Shown piece by piece: positions 1 through 37,689 of a DNA stretch of 64,000 nt (positions within the stretch are counted from its first letter, which is position 1; each line of letters starts with the position of its first letter). The DNA is from Triops longicaudatus (taxonomy: Eukaryota; Arthropoda; Branchiopoda; Notostraca; Triopsidae). A model generated the notes under the pieces. The model saw only the letters and a list, made by a program, of their open reading frames with translations. It did no database searches and was not told the origin of the DNA. The DNA is taken from positions 124,001-188,000 of the forward strand of contig JAGQDJ010000057.1 in NCBI GenBank assembly GCA_022885665.1, given 5' to 3'. Made by a program: the position numbers and the translations under genes.

Positions 1-470
1 CATCCGAGGCCCATCATCCGGGACCCCTTTGCATGTAGGACTCGGATGCCGGGAGTAGGATGACTGGCGTCCGCCGAGTCAGCATGGCTAAGCACGTAGA
101 CCAAGCTGGCTTGGCGGGCCGCGCTCTGCTATAAGTAGAGGAGAGTTAGCTGCGTGAGGGGGCTGGTCTGTCTTTCTCGCGCTCTTTCGCTGTGGCTCTC
201 GCTCTCGCGCTCGCTAGTTGATGGTGGTTAAGTAGAGTAGACGTGTTGAATAGTGAAGTTGGTGGTGTGTTGCTGTGGTAAGACGGTGGTAAAGGTGTTA
301 TAAGTTGTAAGGCCCCTGTATAGGGCTGAGCTAACCCCTGTATCTCGTCAAATACACTTCTATTCCACAAGCAGACCTTTTCCCAAGAACCCGACGTGCA
401 AAAATCGTCCACCCGACGAAAGTGTACGTCACAATATACACAGGAACTCGATTTTTCCCTCATAATTATA
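1..470. other. GC-rich block with TATA-like motif, possible LTR fragment
   Basis: Bases 1-350 are clearly richer in GC than what follows. A TATA-like ctataagtag lies at about 129-138 in plus direction, followed by a pyrimidine-rich run of ctcgcgctcttt-type sequence. This layout resembles the U3-R part of an LTR, but no LTR partner, primer-binding site or gag/pol frame is visible. No coding exon recognised. Confidence 0.25.
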
Positions 471-480
471 AGACTAAGTT

Positions 481-1060
481 GCTGTTTTTATGCCCACTGC
501 CCGTTAAGCTAGCAGACTAACGTTAGCGAAACTTCTGTTAAGTTACGTTACGTCAAAAGTTAGGTTAGTGTAATGAAGGTTAGGTAAAGTTTTGTTCGGT
601 TAGCTTAATTTTGATACGCTTCGTTAAGCTATACGATTGCGTTACGCTTAAGTTAGGTTACGTTTAGTTAAGTTGTTCGGAAATCGACGTGAAAAGTGAC
701 TAGACTAGGGTATGTTAGCCTAGGTTAAGGAAGATTAGTTTAAGTTAATTACTTTAAGTTTGATCAGGCTATAGGTTAATTAAAAATCTTAACTTAGTTT
801 AGTTTTAGTTAGGTAAAGTTAAATTGCGGTTCAGTTTATATGACATGGACGACAACTGTATAACTAAGTGTGAGACTAATACATAAGCATAACAGGGGTC
901 AAATAAAGTCACATGGCATTTGAGGGGGTAAAATTAAGGTTAGTTGGGCATATGTTACGTTAGATAAGGTTAAATTAAAGTAGGTTCTGTTATATTAAGT
1001 TTCGTTAGCGCAGAAGTGATATTGTTTGAATATGTGAGGTAAAGTTAGGCGAACTTGAAT
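481..1060. repeat. Degenerate TTAGG-type tract, TTAGG on plus
   Basis: Loose array of units such as gttaggttaag, ttacgtt and aagttaggt with strongly biased G on the plus strand. No regular period holds for more than a few units. It lies just downstream (in GPCR sense) of GPCR exon 4. Confidence 0.6.
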
Positions 1061-1220
1061 TAGGTAAAATAACCAGTTAACGTAACGAGAGTTCTAACGA
1101 GAGTTAACGTCACTCTAACAATATCTGATAATTCTATAATCTTACACAGCGCCGCTAGCTAACAAGTTTCTATCTCAGAAGCTCACAAGAACAGTATGAG
1201 TTTCCCGTTTCGCAAATTAC

Positions 1221-28215
<26,995 letters not shown>

Positions 28216-30145
28216 TCTCACACACTGACACTCGCCAACATGTAACACCGACAGGCAACAGAATGCTTATGAAGTCCATTTGGTCCAATTATTCTTCAGG
28301 TCTTATACTACCACCAGAAATATTTTATATTTTGCAACACGCATATCTTATAATTTTAACACAAGTGAGTGTGAAGAAGCCCCAGGAATAGCATGCCAGG
28401 AAGCTTTGAACACAATTTGAGTGATTTTCTTTTTCTTTTGTTAGTAAGAACCATATGTGTGAAGAAACACCAGGAAACTAAAGCCGAATTCGGCGGGTGC
28501 CGGCAGATATACGCACATGTGGTGTACTGGAATAAGGTCACGCATGCGTTTCTGAGCATATATCCCTAAGTCAGAGAAAAATGTCCGTCGTCAAGTAGCA
28601 GGCGTCGTTCATTACGTGAAGTTATGTTTTTCTAACGAGAAATGAAGTTAAGGCCGAAGAACTATACGGGGTACAAAACGACACGAATTTGAGGAAATCC
28701 TCAGAGCGTAAAGTAAGGCACTCGTACTTCGAAACGACAATACGCTAAGCTGCGCATTCTAACTACACGTCAGCTTGCGTGAGCGGCGTTTCTTCACTAG
28801 CCGACATCCCTCAGCTGAAGTAGCTCTCCTGTAAGTGCCGAAGAGCTACACTTCAGGTAGCGTGTATTTAGAACACATGGTTCGCGGCGGCATGAAGCAG
28901 CTCAGAGATGGGAAAGGAACTTCCATTGTTATTAGCAATGAATTGCTTTGAACGTTCGTGGCTATGCCAAATTGAGTTTCAGATTCATTCCTACTTTCAA
29001 CGCTTTTTATTTACATTTGTCTGTGGTTTGCAGGTGCCGAAAAAAGCGTTTATCTTCATTGCCGATCCAAAACTAAATACAGTTTTCAAATGGTCTTATT
29101 CAGGTGCACTGATGCCTTTCTTAAGCTTCTCAAACTCTTCATCCCTGAAATTAATAAAGAAATGATCGTGTTCTCTGCAACCTAACAGCATACAAACTTT
29201 CTGCTGGTTTATCTTACGAGAAGACGGTTCTATCGGCTTCCAGTTCATGCCATTTGACGAATTCTTCCGAGAACAATGAGTCCTTTGGAAGTGTGGGTAA
29301 TGATCACTTTCGGTCTCTTTTTAAATCAATAAGAATTTAAAATCTCGTAATTAATTAGTTCATTAATCGTTAGTAATTCGTTGCCACTCATTTTGAAAAT
29401 CCTTTGCCAATAAGACAGCTCATGTGAAGAAAACATTATTCAACACCTTGCGTGTTCTGGGGTCGACTTTTTTGGTCTAAAGAAGTGCGATATACAAGTA
29501 TAATGAAGTAGCTCAAATATACATTAGGGTTTGTAAGGATTTATAATCTTTTAATCACGTAGGACAAAGAGCCCCTGGGTGTCCCTTATGCACTAACAAT
29601 GCTAATGTCGCCCTCCAGAAGGGATAATAGCATCAATAATGATTTTACAATGCTAATTAGAACGACAGTGTTCACTCAGCTCGAAGCTGAAAGGAAAACT
29701 CGAGATAGTTCAGTACTTTTTAAAAGAAACAGTGCTAAGTTTTTCTCGTAGACTAAAAGAAACCCTGAGAAATGGAATAATAAACAATACAAAGGTTTTT
29801 GGCGAAAAAAAAAAGAAAACAAGTTTCCACAGAACTGAAGCGTTGGGTGCGTCGCTATGGGTATTGTGTGTTTTTGCACAAATTTCTAGCAATTTTCTCC
29901 TTTTACTTGGAGAAATAAAAGAATTGCATCCGTGCTTCAGAAGTTGAGGTGACCTCAATTCCAGCGACCCAATTCATGCTTTATATCTCGTTGTATCCAG
30001 GTAACGCAGATTTGTGCTAACGTAAAACAGCTCCCGTAGACTTCGAAACTAGGTGTCGATGCTAATATCTTTGTTTACGCCCAGGAACGTGAATGGGTGG
30101 TGTTTGCTTCGAAAACGGGGAAGAGCGAAGTTTGAACAGCCCCAA
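28216..30145. other. Region upstream of the GPCR, no gene recognised
   Basis: Contains the presumed GPCR promoter, though no TATA box or initiator could be fixed. A loose direct repeat of the type gtgtgaagaa-ccaggaa occurs near 28370-28390 and 28458-28475. Plus-strand frames at 28908-29165 and 29732-29947 have no recognisable family. Confidence 0.35.
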
Positions 30146-30148
30146 AGT

Positions 30149-30157
30149 ATAAAAGTG
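30149..30157 (+). promoter_or_regulatory. TATA box of an unassigned plus-strand gene
   Basis: The sequence gtataaaagtgg is a strong TATA match about 80 bases before the ATG at 30232, similar to the spacing seen in the CPAP3 gene at 40.3 kb. Confidence 0.45.
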
Positions 30158-30231
30158 GGTCACCATTGGGACGGTTTTAAGTGTCAAAAACCAATTTACA
30201 GCAGAGCACCAGACGTTTGTCAACAGTGAAA

Positions 30232-30492
30232 ATGCTCCCGAGCTGGAAAGATATGTTGGTACCCTTATCTCCTAAATATTTTTCTTTCCTTTAGCTTTTC
30301 AAGCGTGGGAGTCGGGTGTTTGTTAAAAAGGAAAACCTTTCTAACGTACAGCTAGTAGCTTTTGTATTGTCACTCTCGTCAAGCTGTCCTGCTGATTTCC
30401 AGGAGCACGGAAGGCGGTCACGCAGTAGTAGGGCAGAAATAATGGACTTAAAATCCCCATTGCTAGCCATGGAGTCTGAACATTACACTTAA
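30232..30492 (+). CDS. Unknown small protein candidate, possible 36-nt intron
   Basis: ATG at 30232 follows a TATA box at suitable distance. The frame reads MLPSWKDML, then gt...ag bounds 36 bases (30259-30294) with a strong pyrimidine tract (ttttctttcctttag) and an in-frame stop at its end. Removing them keeps the frame open through a further 65 codons to a TAA at 30490-30492, for 74 residues in total. The product is basic in the middle, has no clear signal peptide and matches no family I recognise. A 36-nt intron is shorter than usual for arthropods, so exon 1 may instead splice to a more distant acceptor. Confidence 0.25.
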
Positions 30493-30499
30493 CACGCCC

Positions 30500-31095
30500 T
30501 CGGGTGCATTAGCTCGATCGCTGATTAACGCCAGCGAAATGTCAAAAAACCCTTCTAAGTACATGCAACCCATAACCTACTTCATTCACAAAACCCTTTT
30601 TTCCCTGAAGTAACTGAATTTGGAGGCTTTGTGCTTAGATTTATGCAACAAAGTTCATGATTGTATATGAAGTACAGCGCTGTAAAAAAAATAAGCCCAC
30701 GTGTGAAAATTGATACGAACGAAAAAAAGATTTATTTTTATGCAACAAGCAATTCAATTTAGCCAGCTCCCACGGGGCAGAATACGTAGTTAGGATTGAG
30801 TTCTTGGTGCTGATACGCGGTAAGTACAGTACTAGCTCAGCAGCTCGTCAGCCATAAAATGGGCATACTTGCAGGGTTTAGCGTCCTTTGGAAGCCAAAA
30901 GCTGGTTGCTACACGGTTCAGATAAAAGTTGAACGAGTTTTTAGTGTTGAAAGGGAAAAAAAGAGAAAAAATACATGTAGCCAACGTTCATATGTACGTA
31001 TGAGTTTGTTTTCAGATGCGTAAAGCATGGTACGACTTACGGGGATAAGTTTAACATGTGAAGAATTTTTTTTTTCGAAATGCACATTTTCAATA
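30500..31095. other. Intergenic DNA, no gene recognised
   Basis: AT-rich spacer between the 30.2-kb candidate and the CCTAA tract. It may fall in the last intron of the minus-strand CPAP3 gene, whose final exon was not located. Confidence 0.35.
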
Positions 31096-31099
31096 CATG

Positions 31100-32720
31100 T
31101 GTACAATTCAGCTTAATCTAACCTAACCAAAAGTAGCCGAAGCTAATCAAGTTTGACACAGTTTTACCCAACTTCAATTAAGCTAACGTTTCGTAACCTA
31201 GCCGAACTTTACTTAACTTTCTAAGTCTTTACCTACGTTCACAGAACTTACGTAGCTTAACTTAATCTAAATAATGTAAATAAATCTAATTTACTTAATT
31301 TGGTCTATATTTACTCAAACTTAAGCTAGTTTTAAGTAAGCTATCCGAATTGTGCCAAAGCTACTGTGCCTAATCAAGTAAAGTCTTATCATGTAGAAAC
31401 AATCCTAACGTTTCCCAAGTTTTTCGCAACCTAAAATAACTTTAAGAAGATCATAAAGCTTCAACTTTAATAACATAACTTAACCTTTCGTAACCTGTAA
31501 CTGGACATCTGATTTAAAATAACATAAATCCAAAAAATACTTAAAATCACCCTAACTTTGCCTAACTCTACGTAACCATACAAAACCAACACCAATTTTA
31601 CCTAACGTGTTACAGCTCTAGGATAATAACATTACCTTCTTTAACTTTACCTCGAGTAAAGGTACATAGCTTAGGTAAATACCTAAATCAAACTAACTTA
31701 ACCTTGATGCGTTACTTAAACTAAGTGACTATGCTGAAATTAATTTTACCAAAACAAAGCGAACTGAACATGAATCAGCCTGTAGAAGCCTAACTTACGG
31801 TAGCTTAGCCTAACCTAGCATCACGTGAGGTAACTTAACTAAGCCTAACAAAGCCGAATGTAACTAAATCTAAACTAACCTTGTACTACTTTTTCCTACA
31901 CAAGCCTAATTTAGCCTGCTTGAAGTACCTATCTGAAACCAAATAGACCGTTTTCTTAGCCTAACATAACTTAAACTAGATCAATAACCTAATCTTTAGC
32001 CTAACTCAACCAAACTTTGCCCTAAATGAACTTAAATTAACTCTACAGAATCGAAAATTACCTAACTAACCTAACATAATCAAGCTTTAAATAACAATAT
32101 TGTTCTACCTAGCCTTACCTACCTTAAGTTTACCTAACAACCCTAACTTGACCTACACTAAACTTATCTAACCAAGCCTAACTTACTCTAACAAGGCCTT
32201 AACTTAACCTAAACTTACTTTACCTAACCGAATACCTGGTACTTAACTTGGCCTTTATAGCCGATTGTGCGAAATAACCGGTATTTGAGTGAAATGGTTT
32301 TCATTTCATGTAAATATGTAGACTTGTACACAACAAGCCGATTGTTCTTGTTAACCGGAGTAGCTTATTGCGAGACTTTACTGTATTTGTAAAAGCACTT
32401 TAGCTGTTCGGTTCGATTAGTTGCCATGTCACTTATTAATAAATCAAAGCCAAGCTTCACTTAGCGTTACCAAATCCAGTGTTACGTAATTTTAGTTTAT
32501 CCAACTTACTCTAAATCTAAACTAATCTAACTTTTCCTAACTTAAACTTGCTAAGTTAACCCAACCTAACCCAACCTCCCTTTAGGTAACCCAACTTACT
32601 ATACATATACTTAGCCTAACGCAGCCTGACATAGCTTAACCTAAACTAATTCATAACGTAACTTAACCTAATTTTACTTACAGCGTATAACCTAATCTGA
32701 GCCGACTAACTAACCTAACC
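31100..32720. repeat. Longest degenerate CCTAA-type tract, 1.6 kb
   Basis: About 1.6 kb built mostly from cctaacct, taacctaa, aacttaacc and taacttta words, C-rich on plus, with a short unrelated gap near 32240-32450. No perfect period is maintained. Lies 3' of the last located exon of the minus-strand CPAP3 gene. Confidence 0.75.
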
Positions 32721-33067
32721 TTGCAGTATATTGTATTCACACTGAGAGTGCACTGCACTCAATCATGACAATCCTGTAACAAAATAAACGGGTATCCTAG
32801 ATTGTATTCTTCGGTTCTTCTTACTCTGCGTTTTCTGTCTTTATTTTAGTGAAATGAAAATATTTCTTACTCCGACTCAACTAAGTCAGTTGGCTTCCCT
32901 TGCATTAAAGTAGGTGTTATCATTTTAGAGGCCTCATGGGCTTAAAACAATTGGAACAGACCGTGTAATAGAGTTACGAGAATATATGTACGCGTACCCT
33001 TGTTCGCACACGTACATATATGTATATACATGTACACATATAAATACACATATACAGCGTGCCTTAC

Positions 33068-36000
33068 CAGGTTTCCAAACTTGGTAGTCCGCATTCTTTG
33101 GTGATCGGATTAAACGCCATGCCCTGAGGACAGGACATGAGCAAAGCACTTCCTTCATCGCTGCACACAAAGAATCTCCGGCAGTCTTCTGTGTCGGTAA
33201 GCTTTTCTCCGTGGCGTTTCCCGTCTCTGTGGCAGATTGATTTTACCCCGTTTCCTATAGGAACAAATGCGTAAGCACGATGTGTCGCTCAATCGCGGAC
33301 GAGGTTGATACTTTTAGCACCACTTTACGCACCTCTGACATCAGCCGAAGTGGTAACTTTGAGACAGTAGGAGGTGTCGACTTTGTCCGGCTTGTCGCAG
33401 ACACCCACTTTAGGGTCGAACACTAGATCATCGGGGCAAGTTATCTCGGTAGCTACGCCGCCCTGGCAATGTAGGTACTTATTACAGATGGGGGGATTGC
33501 GTGACGGAAAGTAGCCGTACTGCCGGGGACACCGTTCGCTCGGTTTGGGGGCCTCTAAAGGATGGAACATGCTATTAATAAGCGTGTAGTGGGCTAAGTT
33601 CAAAATACATGGTTACGGAAGAGACCTCAAATTATGTCAATTATTGGGTATCAACGAGGACAATTGCCATAATTAGCAGCTGATAACCGTGGAAGAAAAA
33701 CTGCTGAAAACAGGTCAAGTCTTCCATATAGATGGGGTTCTAAAAATCATAGGGAAATTCACGTTCTTAGGTAGTTGTACTTGAGCTGTTTTCAGCGACG
33801 TTATCTTTGTGAAGAGAACTTAATTCTTGTTATTCTCTTTTTCTACTGTTTTTATGTGAAATATAGGAACAGGCAGAAAAATAAGAAAAGCGTTGGAAAG
33901 CGTCTTCTGGATACAAGATGGTGTTAGCTTGCAAACAAGATAGCACTGAACAAAAAATTCCAGTCGAGTTATTTTACTCTAAAATAACGTATGAAACTTA
34001 CGGTTAGAGCGTTTTGAAAGACAGAGATTATAAGTTAGAGTATTATAGTTTAGTGTTAAAAATCTCATTGTTGTTTGAGTGTTATAAAAGTGAAATCATT
34101 AGATAATAATTATCGTAAATTGGAATATTAATTGTTGCCAACAACGAAAGCTGTTGGTCAACCACGTGGCTTACATGAAGGGATCATTCACGAGTCCGTA
34201 AGTCCCCGTTTAGACTGATCCATGCAACTGCGCTCTTTCCTCTGCTGTACAGTACTGCCATCCTTAGGATCATGTGTCTCCATTTCGGATTTTAATTGTG
34301 TTGCTTTCTTTCTCTCTATGCCTCAATGCAGTAGTCTGAATAAAATTTAACGGCGATAGCACAATGCAGGTCATTAAGATTAAGTTAGCGGAGATGGCTG
34401 CATTGGATTGAACTATAGTTGGCTCGTGTGTTATTTTCGGATAAGATTGGGGCCGAGAGTCTATTTGAAACATTCTTTAGTTAACATTTGTCTTTACAAA
34501 CAGTGAAATTTCATCAAGCACGTAGCCGAATTTCAATTGGGGGTGGGGGGTTCATTATGCGATTTTATTGGACATTGGTAATTCGCCTTTTTTTATGATT
34601 ATAAAATAAACATTTCGGGGGGGGGGGTTACCCCCATAGCTATGGGCCTGCATTTCATAGGCATTAAAAACATCCGTTAACGGAAACTCGATTGCTCCAG
34701 AAAATAATACGCAGCCACGTAATTAAATAGGAAGTAAGTATTCTTTTTGACGCTATGTACTGTCTATTATGACTGTCTTTGTTCAACAGAACATCCGATC
34801 CTCGTGTCGCCCATTTAAATTACAACAGTGAGTTCTTATCATTTTTCTTTCTTTATATCAACATAATAACCATTTCATTACTGCAGAAAAAAAAGTAAAA
34901 TGTGTAAAAAAATACCAGATGGCAGTGTCCGACCAAAGCGGAGGTTGAAAATCAATTCTCTTATAATTTTACATACAGTCATTAAAGCGTGTTATGATAT
35001 ACTGAACGATTTTTCTTCAGAGACAGCTTTTACAGCATTCTTTAGAGAGTTGAACGATTGTTACCAACAATTAAAGTTCATTGGTAACAAACAGGGCCCA
35101 GCGTATTGATATTCAATCTGACAGACAAAGAAACTTGTTCACAAAGCCACGTGGCATGGACACGTTAATTGTTATGCAAATTTACATTTAGAGTGGCTCT
35201 TTACGAGCTAGCCACTCGGTTGAATTGACCCATTGTTAAATGACGCCATCACGGCAACAATCACCCTTTTTAAATACTGATGACGTCATAAAGTTCGCAA
35301 AAGTCTTTATTATTGGACTCTTCAGTGATGTCTCCCACCTGTTCACGAGAGTATCTAAAGACAAAGCGAACGTAGAAAGAAATAGTTCTTTCACACTTTG
35401 ACATCAAAGAAACCTAAGGCGGCAATGCAAAATTTTTTAAAAGCAATGATTGCGCCACTTGCAATTAGAATAAGCAAATTTTTTAAGAACAAAAAACGTT
35501 GAGAAGACGCAACATCGCTAAAGCTTTTAAGCTAAGAGTAGCGCCCCTTCTAGTAGCTGAAAAATTGATAAAGGAATTTGTGCACAAGATTCACACAACT
35601 TCATGTTTAGCGTACATAAAGTAAAATTTCTTCACTTAAAAGTACATTCTTCTCTTAAATTGCATCTGAAAGAACTCCATGCATTTCTGTAGTTCAAACA
35701 ATTTAACTTCTATAAAAGCTCACGTTGAAAAAAAAATTATAAACGAGATTACTACACTGCACGTCGCTAGATGGCAATAATAATGACATCTCTTGGGTTT
35801 TTGACATTGTCATAAAAACGTTCGTTGTCATTTTTTCGACACAAATTTATTGGATTTGTGAATGTCTAGTGTATAAGGTATGAATAGAAATGCTCACGCA
35901 ATATTCCTTTGCAATCTGCAGCCTGCACAAGGTACACACAGCTTTGTATGTTGAACTGAAAAGCCGTCCCGTCCGGACAGAGAAATTCTTGCTTGGTGCC

Positions 36001-36260
36001 ATTTTGACACACATAGTACTTGTCGCATTGCATGGGATCTGCGATTTTGTAAGGCAAAGTTGAATGCAAACATTCCAGCACACCCACTACTGCAGTCCAT
36101 AGCGTCAAGTTGACTTGTGTATCTGGTATCAATAAAAAAAAAATATTACACCAAGAGCCGATGCACGCGTTGCTATTTAGAAAAGAGTCTGTTTTTCATT
36201 GTTACCTGCAGAAGCCATAGCGAAAACCGTGGCTATAAATAAAACAGTTGGTTTCAGCAT
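33068..36260 (-). CDS. Obstructor/CPAP3 chitin-binding protein (gene C), last exon not located
   Basis: Secreted chitin-binding protein with three peritrophin-A (CBM14) domains, expected in cuticle or other chitin matrix. Minus exons: 36260-36206 (signal peptide, MLKPTVLFIATVFAMASA), 36089-35898 (domain 1), 33554-33333 (domain 2), 33254-33068 (domain 3). Junction phases 1, 1 and 1 all agree. Domains 1 and 2 have six cysteines; domain 3 has five visible, and the exon ends in a split TG|gtaagg codon. In the two sister genes the same split becomes TG|T, giving the sixth cysteine. Read through, the frame would end TGG-TAA, which I take as an artefact of not splicing. The final short exon should lie below 33068; several candidates exist, none convincing. 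218 codons seen. Divergent from gene A, 4.1 kb apart. Confidence 0.88.
34520..34651. mobile_element. Short interspersed repeat with G runs, in gene C intron 2
   Basis: Starts cgtagccgaatttc, includes ggggtggggggttc and ggggggggggttaccccc, and ends tatgggcctgc. This cgtagcc...atgggcctg form resembles a widespread animal short-repeat type; family assignment not certain. Confidence 0.35.
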
Positions 36261-36269
36261 TCCAGCTTT

Positions 36270-36640
36270 GTATCAAGGGAGACCTTACACTTACGAAAAA
36301 CTAGGAACGAATGCTGCGAAGTTGTGTTATCCTTGACTGCGTGTGACCTCGTTGGGTCATTAAGATGCTTGCAAGGAAAATGAGTTCCCAAGAAGACCAT
36401 TCCCATGAGAGAGGCGAAAACGTGGGTCAATTTAGGTTTTATGCTAATGAAATAACCCCTAGATGAGTTTTCGTTTCTGTTTCGTCTCAGTGCCTTGCGA
36501 GACAACCTCAAATAATTATATTCAGCTCATTTCCAGGAAGTGAAATTAATTTTAAACTTAATTTAAAACCTAACAACCTAGTTTAAGGATTTGTCTGGAA
36601 TTTAACTTTCGGATATTAATTAAACGTTAACAAAGCTGGT
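36270..36640. other. Upstream region of gene C
   Basis: Presumed 5' UTR and promoter of the minus-strand CPAP3 gene. No TATA box is evident within about 100 bases of the ATG. No other feature seen. Confidence 0.3.
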
Positions 36641-36644
36641 CCTT

Positions 36645-37665
36645 TTTGTAGAATCTCGCTATAACGAACCCTTCTGTAGTGCATGATCGTCTTTTACCGA
36701 GAAACGCATTCAAACAATCCCCAGACATTACGAAGTTCGTTTGTCACGAACCTTTCGTACCGTATTGTTGACTATTATAGAAAAGTCTAAAGTGCGTCTA
36801 TGTCAGAATGCAGAAAGGAGTCCAATGTAAAGAACATCGGATAAAACGAACATAGAACAGAACGAACTTCTGTTATTTTGGTTCCAGAAAGAGTGACATA
36901 ACGAACTCCCATAACATTGTTTCTTTTCCAGTTGGTTTATTTAAATAGGATTGCATTATATTGACAGCAATTACGAGAAGGCGAATGTCCCTGGTTATTC
37001 AAATTTGCAAGGAAGGAGTGTTGTAAAAACTTCTGGTTTAACGAAATTCCAGCATAACGAACCTTCACAATAGAATCTTGTTTTAATCAAGAGTTTTATA
37101 ATAACGAACTACTGGATATAGTACACCGGCGGTAAGGTACCGAATTATGCAATTAACAAGAAAATTCTTAATTACCATACTTTGGATGTAAGGAAACGTT
37201 TCACGACGTACTTTTTGCTAACGTAAACCACTTAAATGATGTGACTTATTTGTTGCAAAAAAAGCAACCGATTTAACGTAATTCGGATATAAACTACTGA
37301 ACTTCCAGTATAACGAATCCTTTCGTGTTTGCGCAAATATGTTGGGTACTTTGGCTATTATAGTTTATACAGTCTCTGCATAAACTGAAGTATGATGCTC
37401 TGTCAACGATGTCAACCACGCTCTTTATTGCAAGAAATTTATCCGTTAAAACCGGTTATACACAATAACCGTTATCCGTCATACGCAATAGCTGATTGTT
37501 CGTATAATAATGCTAACTGTATAATAACTGGTAAAATAATGCAATAGTGGACGAGTCAAAATTTGCCAAATCATGTTAACACGCAGGAACGAAGGTTTAA
37601 TCTACCGAATTTTGGGTATAACGAACCTCTGATATACGGAAACTCGGACATAACGAACTTGAAAG
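36645..37665. repeat. Cluster of ataacgaac words, decayed Tigger-like repeat
   Basis: At least eight copies of (a)taacgaac or close variants occur, for example near 36661, 36898, 37053, 37101, 37310, 37618 and 37648. The cluster starts with gtagaatctcgctataacga at about 36649, which resembles Tigger/pogo element ends. Spacing is irregular. Confidence 0.5.
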
Positions 37666-37689
37666 AGTTTACCTATTCGAACGGATTCG

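Noticed and set aside
29250..29291. Candidate last exon of CPAP3 gene C starting with CDHYP
   Set aside because: The would-be acceptor is preceded by purines instead of a pyrimidine tract, and the frame continues far longer than sister tails.
30440..30519. Another candidate last exon of gene C (CDRANAPEG)
   Set aside because: The splice site is acceptable, but the sequence does not match the C-E-x-Y-Y form of the sister genes.
34900..35109. 69-codon plus-strand frame
   Set aside because: Lies in gene C intron 2, has no recognisable domain and no promoter or splice support.
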